DNA of 64,000 bases from Ferdinandcohnia sp047246645. Lineage in GTDB: Bacteria > Bacillota > Bacilli > Bacillales > Bacillaceae_L. Below, one piece after another: positions 24,328 to 32,230 of the stretch. The stretch lies in contig NZ_JBFOKR010000021.1 in assembly GCF_047246645.1 (NCBI RefSeq), positions 12,842-76,841 of the forward strand, written 5' to 3'. Position 1 is the first letter of the stretch. Each line of letters opens with the position of its first letter. The notes beneath the pieces are model-generated. The model ran no database searches and was not told the DNA's origin. It was given only the letters and a program-made list of their open reading frames with translations. The position numbers and the translations under genes were made by a program.

Positions 24328-25808
24328 TTAACGTAATAATTGTAATACACCTTGTGGTTGTTGATTTGCTTGTGCAAGCATAGCTTGAGAAGCTTGAGAT
24401 AAGATTGAGTTCTTAGTTTGTTCCATCATTTCTTTCGCCATCGTGCGAACATTTGCTTTCACAAATGACTAGACTATATCTTCACCTTCTAATTATCTCG
24501 GAAGGGTCGGGCACTTCGGATTCACAATGTTGATGATGCATTGCTTCACCTATGGAATCATCGCCATAGCTTTCGCCTTAGACGGTTTCCTAGTCGTTGA
24601 ACCTTCTCCACTCTTTCGAGACAGGAGCTTGGCTGCTGATTGCCCATATCTTTTCTTTTTTCAAACCATCACGCTTGTCGTTTCCAACTACGTTGTGGTA
24701 AGAAAAGCTCTAAGGGTTTTCCAGCAATTCACCCGATCATAATCACTAGCCGTTACCAGCTAGGACGACTGTGCTTGTTCCTGCAATTAAGCAGCAAAAG
24801 CATAATCAACGTCACGAATACGAGATTCTGCAGCAGTTAGGTTTTCAGATGCATTATCAAGGTTATTAATTGTATGATCTAACCGGTTTTGATTAGCACC
24901 AAGATTGGAACGTGCGGAAGAAACAGTCTTAATTGCAGCATCAATAGCTACTAAATTATCATCAGTACTAGCTGAAGCACCATCCCATACTAACGAACCT
25001 GAATCAACGCCTAAACCTTCTGCATTAAATGCTGTTGAAGTAGTAGATGCCGAAATAGCAATATTATGCTGCTGACCGCTGTTAGCACCTATCTGTAAAT
25101 CATAGTCAAAATCACCATCTAATAATTTCTTTCCATTAAACTCTGTACGATCAGCAATTCCGTCTAACTCACTTTGTAATTGAGTAATTTCATCTTTGAT
25201 CGCTGTTCTATCTTCATCAGCAAGAGTACCTTCATTACCTGCTTGAACTGTAAGTTCACGCATACGTTGAAGAATAGAATGCGTTTCATTAAGTGCCCCT
25301 TCAGCAGTTTGAATTAAAGAAATCAAGTATGTTATCACAGTGGCTTTTTATCCTCTGTTTCTTTATGTTTCCATAAAGTTCAGGTCATATCTTCATCCTA
25401 ATAGGATGCCCCGCGCTCGTGGGTGGATTATTGGTACGGTTCCTCACCACCTGACCGTCACACCTTCCTAGTTACTTATTACCGTTTCACTAGGCTTGGC
25501 TCGGTATTGCCCACCATCCATCTACTTGATTGGTTTGGGGTTCCACCGAATTCACGAAGTTATCATCTAAACATTACTGTCTAGAGCGGCATCTCTATTT
25601 TACCGTCTTGAGCATTGCTAGAAGCTTGATCTAACCCACGGATTTGTCCGCGCATTTTCTCAGAAATTGAAAGACCTGCAGCATCATCACCTGCACGATT
25701 AATACGAAGACCTGAAGATAACTTCTCCATTGATTTAGACTGAGCATTTGATGCACTGTTTAGTTGGCGGTGTGTGTTAAGAGCCGCAATATTATGATTA
25801 ATTCTCAT
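24328..25808 (-). CDS. hag: Flagellin, three exons split by two group I introns
   Basis: The filament subunit. Joined exons 25808-25602, 25323-24805 and 24441-24328 (207, 519 and 114 bases, all multiples of three) encode 279 residues. The protein has canonical N- and C-terminal D0/D1 domains: MRINHNIAALNTHRQ... NAQDG|ISLIQTAEGALNE ... RIRDVD|MAKEMMEQ ... PQGVLQLLR (bars mark introns). Without splicing, translation stops shortly after the first intron boundary (IEMPL, then TAG). The central variable domain is short. The gene has a sigma-D promoter, a CsrA-binding hairpin and an AAGGAGGAT Shine-Dalgarno. Splicing is inferred from the conserved RNA core and perfect restoration of the flagellin sequence. 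Confidence 0.93.
24442..24804 (-). ncRNA. Group I intron 2 of hag (363 nt)
   Basis: Minus strand from T 24804 to the terminal G at 24442; the 5' exon ends in U (GTTGAT) and the 3' exon begins ATGGCG. The canonical core elements are present: P element AATTGCTGGAAAACCC (24729-24714), Q AATCAGCAGCCAAGC (24641-24627), R GGTTCAACGACTAGG (24603-24589) and S GATATAGTC (24480-24472). P7 is GACTA/TAGTC. P1 can form between exon GUUGAU and GUCGUC, with a UGCUU/AAGCA extension. No homing-endonuclease ORF is present. Confidence 0.93.
24805..25323 (-). other. hag exon 2
   Basis: 173 codons from ISLIQTAEGALNETHS to RIRDVD, in phase 0 on both sides. It encodes most of D1 and a short variable region. Confidence 0.92.
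25324..25601 (-). ncRNA. Group I intron 1 of hag (278 nt)
   Basis: Minus strand from A 25601 to the terminal G at 25324; the 5' exon ends in U (GACGGT) and the 3' exon begins ATTTCT. Core elements: P CGGTGGAACCCC (25548-25537), Q CAATACCGAGCCAAGC (25509-25494), with P4 UUCGGU/ACCGAG, and S AAGATATGACCTGA (25393-25380). P7 is TCAGGT (25454-25449) with ACCTGA (25385-25380). The guide segment GCCG (near 25588) can pair with exon CGGU through a U-G pair. There is no ORF inside. It is clearly different from intron 2. Confidence 0.9.
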
Positions 25809-25815
25809 TTCCTAT

Positions 25816-25856
25816 ATCCTCCTTGAATGTTTGTAATTCCACATCCTTGTGGAATT
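25816..25856 (-). promoter_or_regulatory. CsrA-binding leader of hag
   Basis: The hairpin AATTCCAC (arms 25835-25842 / 25849-25856) presents AAGGAT in its loop. ACAAGGATGT matches the high-affinity CsrA consensus ACARGGAUGU exactly. A second GGA lies in the Shine-Dalgarno AAGGAGGAT (25824-25816). Two such sites are how CsrA represses hag in B. subtilis. An outer TTTGTAA/TTACAAA pairing extends the stem. Confidence 0.85.
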
Positions 25857-25918
25857 TAATACTTACAAACCGGTACAAAAGTCGGCCGCCTTTTGCACTT
25901 GTTTGTTTTACATACTTT

Positions 25919-25944
25919 ATATCGACAGGTTTTATTATTGTTTA
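25919..25944 (-). promoter_or_regulatory. sigma-D promoter of hag
   Basis: Minus strand TAAA (25944-25941), 14-base spacer, GTCGATAT (25926-25919), giving a leader of about 105 nt. Confidence 0.88.
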
Positions 25945-25985
25945 ATAGTTTTTTAGATTTTTTTCTACATTTTTTTCAAATAAAC

Positions 25986-26022
25986 AAAAATACTCCTCAG
26001 TAATGATTTAAGGAGTATTTTT
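25986..26022 (-). terminator. Terminator overlapping the end of csrA
   Basis: Twelve-base stem AAAAATACTCCT (25986-25997) / AGGAGTATTTTT (26011-26022). The csrA stop codon lies in the loop, and TTTTT follows on the minus strand. Confidence 0.85.
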
Positions 26023-26241
26023 CAACGATACATTCAGTTGTTTCAATAAATCAATCGGAGTCTGGGAGGCCTGACTGTTCTCATTTTGAATATCCAAATA
26101 CACTTCTTTCCGATGTATTTCTATATGTTTTGGTGCATCTATACCAATCCTAATCTGTTCGCCACTTACAGCCAAAATCGTTATTTCAATATCATCACCA
26201 ATTTTAACTGACTCATTTGGTTTTCTGGTTAATACAAGCAT
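26008..26241 (-). CDS. csrA: Translational regulator CsrA
   Basis: A 77-residue RNA-binding dimer that blocks translation of hag by binding GGA motifs in its leader, and is antagonised by FliW. The conserved start MLVLTRKPNESVKIGDDIEITIL and IRIGIDAPKHIEIHRKEVY are present. It lies 11 bases after fliW, as in B. subtilis, with AGGAGGTGGG before the ATG. Its likely target site is visible at 25835-25856. Confidence 0.96.
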   Translation of the reverse strand: MLVLTRKPNESVKIGDDIEITILAVSGEQIRIGIDAPKHIEIHRKEVYLDIQNENSQASQTPIDLLKQLNVSLKNTP

Positions 26242-26252
26242 TCTCCCACCTC

Positions 26253-26696
26253 CTATTTTACAGTAGCTTTATCTTTCTTAAAAATTAAGTGTTTAGTTTG
26301 ATATGAAGTATTCGTTAAAATAACTTGTTTACCAAGCTTCATTTTATTATTTACTACAACTGGTCCTTGAAGATTTGCAGTTGATCTATCAAATGGCTCT
26401 TGAACAGTTAGTATCACGTAAACTGTTACATCCTTCTCCGAATCTAATTGTAGCTGCTCCACTACCTGTTCTTCTAACGTAAAATCATATTCGTTAAAAA
26501 ATGCGAACGGGCTAGCAACTACAAAGGCTAGTTCAGAAGTACCGACAGATTGCATAATAAAAAATACAGAATCATCACCAAATGGTAAAAAAACAAACTT
26601 CTTTTCTTCTAAAAACCCAGGTATACCATTTTCAAATGTAATTATTTCAGTCTCTTCGATAGATATTTCACCATGATATTTTGTATGTAGTTTCAT
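26253..26696 (-). CDS. fliW: Flagellar assembly factor FliW
   Basis: A 147-residue protein that binds either CsrA (inactivating it) or cytoplasmic flagellin, coupling flagellin synthesis to export. The family pattern is visible in ITFENGIPGFLEEKKFVFLP, in the conserved LTVQEPFDRSTANLQGPVVVN, and in the end TSYQTKHLIF. It sits between yviE and csrA in the late flagellar cluster. Confidence 0.95.
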   Translation of the reverse strand: MKLHTKYHGEISIEETEIITFENGIPGFLEEKKFVFLPFGDDSVFFIMQSVGTSELAFVVASPFAFFNEYDFTLEEQVVEQLQLDSEKDVTVYVILTVQEPFDRSTANLQGPVVVNNKMKLGKQVILTNTSYQTKHLIFKKDKATVK

Positions 26697-26714
26697 CTTT
26701 TCACAACCTTATAT

Positions 26715-27305
26715 TTATATATCCACTTCAAATTTAACCCCAACATGTTTTAGGTTCACAAAGTCAATCTTTAATGACTGCCTTTGTTCCAAGCTTACCT
26801 CTACCTTACCTGGAGTATAATTATGTATAGGTTTATTTGTTTGGGCATTAATAATTGGCTCATTCACCTGAACTTGTATATCAACTTCTGCAGGAACATA
26901 ATTAGTTTTGACACTAAAGTGTGACGGTATCCATCCTATATTAAGTTGAAGCTCAAGTCCCTTACTATTTTCCTTAGATATGTTAGCAATTGGATTACCG
27001 CCATTTTCAATCTTCATTATAGAGTTACCTTCTGCCGCCCTTCTAGCTAAGCCTTCTAACCAGTCTTGCTGCCCCTTATTCGCAGCTTCTTCAATCCGCC
27101 TCGAAATACTTTTGAGATCCACATCTTCTCGGGCCTTTGTTTGGTCAATTGTTAATTTTCCAGGGGTTGTTGTAATTGTTAAATCTGCTTTTGGTTGTTC
27201 AATTGACAAATCTGCTTTTGGTTGTTGTATCTCCTGAACTGCCGGTATTGTTCGTAATGCAATTTTAGCATATTGAGATTCTAGACGTATTTGAGGTACT
27301 TGCAT
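26715..27305 (-). CDS. yviE: DUF6470/YviE family protein
   Basis: A 196-residue protein of unknown function found next to fliW in many Bacillus. It begins MQVPQIRLESQYAKIAL and contains a duplicated PKADL(S/T)IEQ / PKADLTITTTPG segment, a helical stretch with EEAANKGQQDWLEGLARRAAEGN, and beta-rich repeats. The family and position match B. subtilis yviE. GGGAGGA precedes the start; a terminator-like hairpin separates it from flgL. Confidence 0.85.
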   Translation of the reverse strand: MQVPQIRLESQYAKIALRTIPAVQEIQQPKADLSIEQPKADLTITTTPGKLTIDQTKAREDVDLKSISRRIEEAANKGQQDWLEGLARRAAEGNSIMKIENGGNPIANISKENSKGLELQLNIGWIPSHFSVKTNYVPAEVDIQVQVNEPIINAQTNKPIHNYTPGKVEVSLEQRQSLKIDFVNLKHVGVKFEVDI

Positions 27306-27321
27306 ACTAATCCTCCCTATG

Positions 27322-27348
27322 AAAAAAGCTATCTTAAAAAGATAGCTT
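27322..27348 (-). terminator. Hairpin between flgL and yviE
   Basis: Stem AAGCTATC (27326-27333) / GATAGCTT (27341-27348) with T residues following on the minus strand. It overlaps the flgL stop codon by two bases and lies just before the yviE Shine-Dalgarno, so it probably attenuates the operon. Confidence 0.7.
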
Positions 27349-28222
27349 AACGTAAAAAGTCTAACAGAGTTGGTTGTATAATTCGCGACCCTGCACTTAG
27401 AGCTGCACGATGTACTGCTTCAGCAGTTGTTAAATTAATAATAACCTTTTCCATGTCAGCATCTTCGTTCTCAGAGATAATTTTATTTGCGATTACTTCC
27501 TGGGAACTTAGTCGATCATCGATAAGTTCAACACGGTTGTATCTTGCCCCTAAATCAGCTCTAACTGCTGTTACATTATTTGAAAATGAATCAATGGAAT
27601 CTAGGTATTTGCTTATGTCAGCATTTGATTCTAAGTCTGCAACTAAATTTCCTAACTCAGTAAAGATATCGGTTGGACTTTTTCCTAAAAACCCGGTCGG
27701 ATCCACTCCAACATCTAAATTCACATTTTTAGATACATCAAATGATACTGCTGTATATTGTGTTTGTGGGTTAAATGTACCGTTAGCAACTGGGGGATTA
27801 GTTGTATTCGTTCCATTAAACAAATACTTATTCCCAACCTTCGTATTAGCTATCGTTGCAATATGCTCTTTTAGCTGACCAATTTCAATTGCTATACTCT
27901 CTTTATCCGTACCATCTAATGTACCGTTACTAGCCTGAACCGTTAACTCCTTCACTCTATGAAGTGCCTGAGTCACTTTATCCAACGCATCATCCGAAGA
28001 TTCCATCCAAGTATAGGCCTCCGATAGGTTACGCTGGTATTGTTCAATCTCAGTTAAGTCAGTTCGATAACGCATTCCTTTAATCGCTACAACCGGATCA
28101 TCAGAAGGCTTTGTTATCTTCTTTTGGGTATTCAATTGGTCCTGATATTTCCCTAGTCTTTCGTAACTAGAACTCAAGTTTCGTAGCATATTATTTGTTA
28201 GCATTGATTGTGTTACGCGCAT
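27347..28222 (-). CDS. flgL: Flagellar hook-associated protein FlgL
   Basis: A 291-residue hook-filament junction protein (HAP3), exported and related to flagellin at both ends. Evidence: MRVTQSMLTNNMLRNLSSSYERLGKYQDQLNTQKKI at the N-terminus, TQALHRVKELTVQASNG in the middle, and the C-terminal helix INLTTAEAVHRAALSAG. It lies 10 bases after flgK. Confidence 0.95.
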   Translation of the reverse strand: MRVTQSMLTNNMLRNLSSSYERLGKYQDQLNTQKKITKPSDDPVVAIKGMRYRTDLTEIEQYQRNLSEAYTWMESSDDALDKVTQALHRVKELTVQASNGTLDGTDKESIAIEIGQLKEHIATIANTKVGNKYLFNGTNTTNPPVANGTFNPQTQYTAVSFDVSKNVNLDVGVDPTGFLGKSPTDIFTELGNLVADLESNADISKYLDSIDSFSNNVTAVRADLGARYNRVELIDDRLSSQEVIANKIISENEDADMEKVIINLTTAEAVHRAALSAGSRIIQPTLLDFLR

Positions 28223-28232
28223 TGCCTATCAC

Positions 28233-29789
28233 CTACCTTCCACCGGTACCGATACCGTTTATTATTTTATCAAGGACTTCATCCATAACTGTGATCATTC
28301 TTGCTGATGCATTGTATGCATGCTGGAATTTAACCATATTTGTCATTTCTTCATCAAGTGAAACTGCACTTACTGACTGACGGCGATTGTCTACAGAGTC
28401 CTTCAAAACAGCTGAATTACTTGCCATCCTTTGTGCTTCCTGCGAATCCACACCCATCGAACCAATAAGAGATTCATAGAATGATTGAATACTTCCTGGC
28501 ATAATATCTTGGTTTTTTACATCTCCTAATTTCTTAGCGTGTAAACCATTACCAGCCTCATCTTGATTAGTAGAAGCAGCAATATTATTTAAGCCATTTA
28601 CTTTATCAGTTATATTATCAGACAAACTAATCTTCCCAGCCGCACCTTTATAATCACCTAGCGCATTAAAGAATTCCCCAGCCTGTCGACTATCTTGTGT
28701 AGGACCTTTTAGTGTAAATCCTTGACTGTGAACTTCGTTAAACTTTGTTACGAACTCAAAAGCCATTCGATCAAGGCTATCCAGCATTTCTGGATAAATG
28801 CCTTTTACAGATCCATCCGTATCCACATAACCGTACGAATCTATTAATCCTTTTAATTCACCACTAGGAATAAATGGTACGGTACTAGTTGTGGAACCAT
28901 CCTCATCAACAAAAACCAACCCTGTTATCGGTCCAGTTGGCATATCGTTAATTTTATCATCATCAGTATCTACAGCAGGTGTTACAGAAAGTCGATTATA
29001 AGCACTTCCAGAAATTAGCTTCATTTCCGCACCATTTGCACCAATTATCGAAATATCTAAGATCCCCTCTGCAATTTGCAGTGAATCCCCACCACTACTC
29101 TTCGGAGGATGAACCTTAATATCTACGTAACTAGCAAGCTGGTCTATTAATCTATCACGCTCATCATATAAATCATTTGGTAGATAACCAACGGGTTCAA
29201 TTTCAGAGATTTGCTTGTTGATTTTACTAATTTGCTCTGATATCGAATTGACCGCTTTGATATCTACACTAATTTGACTACCGAAGTCGTCTTGAATTTC
29301 TTTCAGAGAATTTGAAAGATAACTAAATGTATCTGCAACAGCTTGTCCACGCTGACGTACAACTGATCTTGCACCATGGTCCTCTGGGTTTGCAGATAAG
29401 TCCTGAAGCGACTGCCAAAACTGGTTCATAGTGTTTGCTAGTCCTGTATCAGAAGGCTCATTCATGATTTCTTCCATTTTCCCTAATGCACTTGCACGAG
29501 TATCCCAATAGCTTGTTTTTGTCTGTTCTCCACGAAATTGTACATCTAGGAAGCTTTCACGTACACGTTGAACTGTTCCTGCTTCAACACCTGATCCAAT
29601 TTGACCTGGAATTCTTTCGGCATTAAGACCAGGAGATGGATATGGAGTTGTTTGCGTAAAATTAACACGCTGTCTTGTGTAGCCAGGTGTATTTGCATTT
29701 GCAATATTATGTCCTGTTGTATATAACGCACCTTGCTGAGTAAGCATTCCGCGGCGCGCTGTCTCTAATCCATGAAAGGTTGATACCAT
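28233..29789 (-). CDS. flgK: Flagellar hook-associated protein FlgK
   Basis: A 518-residue hook-filament junction protein (HAP1). The N-terminal rod/hook motif STFHGLETARRGMLTQQGALYTTGHNIANANTPGYTRQR and the C-terminal motif EEMTNMVKFQHAYNASARMITVMDEVLDKIIN are diagnostic. GGAGGA precedes the start at 29789. It lies 15 bases after flgN, in the flgM operon. Confidence 0.96.
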   Translation of the reverse strand: MVSTFHGLETARRGMLTQQGALYTTGHNIANANTPGYTRQRVNFTQTTPYPSPGLNAERIPGQIGSGVEAGTVQRVRESFLDVQFRGEQTKTSYWDTRASALGKMEEIMNEPSDTGLANTMNQFWQSLQDLSANPEDHGARSVVRQRGQAVADTFSYLSNSLKEIQDDFGSQISVDIKAVNSISEQISKINKQISEIEPVGYLPNDLYDERDRLIDQLASYVDIKVHPPKSSGGDSLQIAEGILDISIIGANGAEMKLISGSAYNRLSVTPAVDTDDDKINDMPTGPITGLVFVDEDGSTTSTVPFIPSGELKGLIDSYGYVDTDGSVKGIYPEMLDSLDRMAFEFVTKFNEVHSQGFTLKGPTQDSRQAGEFFNALGDYKGAAGKISLSDNITDKVNGLNNIAASTNQDEAGNGLHAKKLGDVKNQDIMPGSIQSFYESLIGSMGVDSQEAQRMASNSAVLKDSVDNRRQSVSAVSLDEEMTNMVKFQHAYNASARMITVMDEVLDKIINGIGTGGR

Positions 29790-29804
29790 TTTTCCATCCT
29801 CCGT

Positions 29805-30287
29805 TTAAGCCTTTGAATCAAACATTGGTCGACTTTGTTTTTGCTCTTTCGCTTCTGTTGGTTTTCCGTAGTTAACAGTTTGTTCTTGTGGAACTAGCAT
29901 GTCCAATGTCATATTTACGAATTGTAAAGATTGATGTGTAAGCTGCTGATTTAAGCTATTAACATCTTTTAACTTGTTCACTATCTCAACAAGTTCTTCA
30001 GACAACTTTGTTAACTGAGTTTTATGAGACTCCTGAACAACCTCAATGCATTTCGTTAACGTCTTTTCAGCTACTCTAGGTCCGAGTAATTTTTCAACCA
30101 TTCCTATTCGCTCATTTTCCAACTGACGTATCGCAAGTAAGTACTTTTGCTCTTCTTTCATATGTTCATTCAGGGCATCAATGTCGCCTTTTTTTAAAAT
30201 GTCCGTTTTATGTTCAGACAATTTATATAAGTTCTGGTGCAAAACAAGTATTTTGCTAAGCAAAGATGTTAAATTTTCAGCTGACAT
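29805..30287 (-). CDS. flgN: Flagellar export chaperone FlgN (YvyG)
   Basis: A 160-residue helical protein of the FlgN family, chaperone for FlgK and FlgL. It shows continuous heptad-like helices (LTSLLSKILVLHQNLYKLSEHKTDIL, KYLLAIRQLENER) and a C-terminal MTLDMLVPQEQTVNY segment. It lies between flgM and flgK, as does yvyG in B. subtilis. Confidence 0.9.
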   Translation of the reverse strand: MSAENLTSLLSKILVLHQNLYKLSEHKTDILKKGDIDALNEHMKEEQKYLLAIRQLENERIGMVEKLLGPRVAEKTLTKCIEVVQESHKTQLTKLSEELVEIVNKLKDVNSLNQQLTHQSLQFVNMTLDMLVPQEQTVNYGKPTEAKEQKQSRPMFDSKA

Positions 30288-30308
30288 TGTATCCCTCCTT
30301 ATCTGAAC

Positions 30309-30569
30309 TTACTTTTTGAAATAAAAGTCATAGACGCTTTTCGCAACTGATTCTGAGTCTACCTTATAGGTACCACTTTGAACTTGTTGCTTAAGTGCTT
30401 CTACTTTTTGTTGACGTGCGACTACAATTGGTGACGTTTCTTGTAACTGCTTTGCAGCTGAAGAAATTTCAACTTTATCTGTTTTCGTTGTCTTTTCTGT
30501 TTCAGCAATTTTGCTCATTTGTTTTTTGTACGGATTCATTCCGACTGAGCCGAACTGGTTTATTTTCAT
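30309..30569 (-). CDS. flgM: Anti-sigma-D factor FlgM
   Basis: An 86-residue inhibitor of sigma-D, released when the hook-basal body is finished. It is mostly disordered at the N-terminus (MKINQFGSVGMNPYKK) and ends with the conserved helices VDSESVAKSVYDFYFKK. GAGGG precedes the start. It has its own sigma-D promoter (feedback), within the comF-yvyF-flgM-flgN-flgK-flgL array. Confidence 0.93.
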   Translation of the reverse strand: MKINQFGSVGMNPYKKQMSKIAETEKTTKTDKVEISSAAKQLQETSPIVVARQQKVEALKQQVQSGTYKVDSESVAKSVYDFYFKK

Positions 30570-30614
30570 AATAAACCCTCACTTTCTGTTCCGATCTTCA
30601 TACTTCTATCTTTA

Positions 30615-30641
30615 TTATCGGTGTCTTTCACTAAAAGTTTA
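30615..30641 (-). promoter_or_regulatory. sigma-D promoter of flgM
   Basis: Minus strand TAAA (30641-30638), 15-base spacer, ACCGATAA (30622-30615), in the gap between yvyF and flgM. Confidence 0.75.
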
Positions 30642-30644
30642 GCT

Positions 30645-31055
30645 TTATTTATCAACAAAAAACGTTCTTCTTTTATCACGCTCACTGAGTTCCTTTAAAC
30701 GTTCTTGTTCCTTTTCTAAAGTGGTAAGTTGCTGACGAATATCCTTTGAACAATCCCCGCATAATTTTCCTTCTCGTATTATCGTGCGACATTTTTGACA
30801 AGGATATCCAAGGTTCGGAAATTGCGCCAGCTGTAACCTGCCAGTTCGAATAAATTTTATTATTAGTTCTTCCTCGACACCTGTCCCCTCAACAACTTCA
30901 TCAAGGGTTGCGGTACGATTCTCCCTAATACGGATAAATTTATATACCGTTTCATACTTCACTTCTTCTTCTTTATAGCATTTATCGCACACATCTCGTA
31001 GATTTGTTTTAACAAAAACTGCGCCACAGTTTGGACAATTCATTAGTTCTGCCAT
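30645..31055 (-). CDS. yvyF: Flagellar operon protein YvyF
   Basis: A 136-residue zinc-ribbon-like protein. The first Cys pairs are NCPNCGAVFVKT and CDKCYKE, the later pairs CQKCRTIIREGKLCGDC. The middle resembles a small helical DNA-binding domain (LDEVVEGTGVEEELIIKFIRTGRL). It belongs to the flagellar-operon YvyF family; its exact role is unknown. The start at 31055 follows AGGAGA at eight bases and is preferred over a codon seven residues upstream. Confidence 0.88.
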   Translation of the reverse strand: MAELMNCPNCGAVFVKTNLRDVCDKCYKEEEVKYETVYKFIRIRENRTATLDEVVEGTGVEEELIIKFIRTGRLQLAQFPNLGYPCQKCRTIIREGKLCGDCSKDIRQQLTTLEKEQERLKELSERDKRRTFFVDK

Positions 31056-31112
31056 TTTTCTCTCTCCTAAAAACAATATCTATTTTTTATATCGGCATTT
31101 ATTGATAAAGAT

Positions 31113-31823
31113 TTATCCTCTCATTAGTGTAAGAGAAGATACTGTCTTTGCGCCATTCTCTAATAGCATCTTACCGGCATGTCGTAAGGTAGTACCAGTT
31201 GTATAAATATCATCAATTAAAAGAATGTCTTTTTCTTCTACTATTGTATCATCAAACAAACGAAACACATTCTCTGACTCCATTCGCTCATTCCTATTTT
31301 TCTTTGATTGTTTTTCTAGATGGGTACGGGAGAGAACTTCATGTACCGGGAGATCCAATAATAGCGCTAATGCCGTTGCCTGATTAAAGCCACGTTCGTA
31401 TAAACGCTCTTCACTTAAAGGTATGGGAACAATAAGATAAGATGAGTTAAAGTAGGTTTTGAAGGTTTGATGTAGAGGAGTTTTAAAAACAGTAGATAAA
31501 ACATAGTCACCGCGGAATTTATAGAGGGATATAACCTCTTTTGCATAGTCATTATAGAGATAAAGAGATCGGTTTTTCGTGAGTACACCTTGCCACTCTG
31601 AGGCATTTTCCCATCTGATACAGTCATAGCACATTTCACCTTCTCGATATTCATTGGACAACGCCGAGAAAGGACGACCACATATGGTGCAAAGTTCACC
31701 AACAATCTTTTCAAACTTCTCAGAACAGGTACTACATATCGGATCAGGCTCTTTCAAAGTAAATAGCGTCCCCCAGGAATGCACCTCTTCAAAATAAGCA
31801 TGACAAAGTAAACAATTAGACAT
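31113..31823 (-). CDS. comFC: Competence protein ComFC, phosphoribosyltransferase-like
   Basis: A 236-residue late-competence protein needed for transformation, acting with ComFA on incoming single-stranded DNA. The N-terminal zinc cysteines (MSNCLLCHAYF, ICSTCSEKFEK, LCTICGRPF, CYDC) are followed by a PRTase domain with the PRPP loop ILLIDDIYTTGTTLRHAGK. The start at 31823 follows GGAGGTGG and overlaps the end of comFB, indicating translational coupling. Confidence 0.94.
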   Translation of the reverse strand: MSNCLLCHAYFEEVHSWGTLFTLKEPDPICSTCSEKFEKIVGELCTICGRPFSALSNEYREGEMCYDCIRWENASEWQGVLTKNRSLYLYNDYAKEVISLYKFRGDYVLSTVFKTPLHQTFKTYFNSSYLIVPIPLSEERLYERGFNQATALALLLDLPVHEVLSRTHLEKQSKKNRNERMESENVFRLFDDTIVEEKDILLIDDIYTTGTTLRHAGKMLLENGAKTVSSLTLMRG

Positions 31824-32115
31824 TCTCCACCTCCGGATCCTTTTTGCGGGTTTCACATTGAGGTTTTTCAGCAACTATTTTTGCTGCCTCTCCAATTTTT
31901 ATATAGATATTTGTTTTCATTTGCTTATCAAAGTATTGAGCTTTCACATATGCAATACCACTTTCCCTGGTTACATACCTCGGCCCAATAAAGTTCAACG
32001 TCAACGCGAAGACATCGTTTTTACATTGAACACATTTACATGGCATACTCATTTGTGGCCAATTTTCATTTAAAGCTTCCGCTACCAATGGCTCCATCGC
32101 ATTGTACACTTTCAT
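31816..32115 (-). CDS. comFB: Late competence protein ComFB
   Basis: A 99-residue protein matching the ComFB family in length (98 in B. subtilis). It has the conserved start MKVYNAMEPLVAEAL and a cysteine cluster PCKCVQCKNDVFALTLN that probably binds zinc. ComFB-like domains are reported to bind c-di-NMP second messengers in some bacteria; whether this one does is not known. The start at 32115 has GGAG nine bases upstream. A sortase transcription unit separates it from comFA, so it needs its own promoter (possible TTACAA, 16 bases, TAATAA near 32150-32180). Confidence 0.9.
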   Translation of the reverse strand: MKVYNAMEPLVAEALNENWPQMSMPCKCVQCKNDVFALTLNFIGPRYVTRESGIAYVKAQYFDKQMKTNIYIKIGEAAKIVAEKPQCETRKKDPEVENV

Positions 32116-32202
32116 CGGACAACTCTCCATTTCCTGTATGTGCTTACATTATTACATAAAAGTAAAATATTTGTAATTATTTTGCTTTTATTTTATTACA
32201 AT

Positions 32203-32226
32203 AAAAAACACCCAAATCAGGGTGCT
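32203..32226 (-). terminator. Terminator of the sortase gene
   Basis: Seven-base stem (AGCACCC / GGGTGTT, one G-U pair) with a six-base loop, followed on the minus strand by TTTTTT. It ends just after the sortase stop at 32231. Confidence 0.8.
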
Positions 32227-32230
32227 CTCT

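Noticed and set aside
24527..24742. 71-codon plus-strand open frame
   Set aside because: It lies entirely inside hag intron 2 on the opposite strand, with no ribosome binding site or recognisable protein.
24328..25808. hag as a pseudogene broken by frameshifts or an insertion sequence
   Set aside because: The inserts have no transposase, terminal repeats or target duplication. Removing them restores a perfect flagellin frame, and both carry group I intron core elements.
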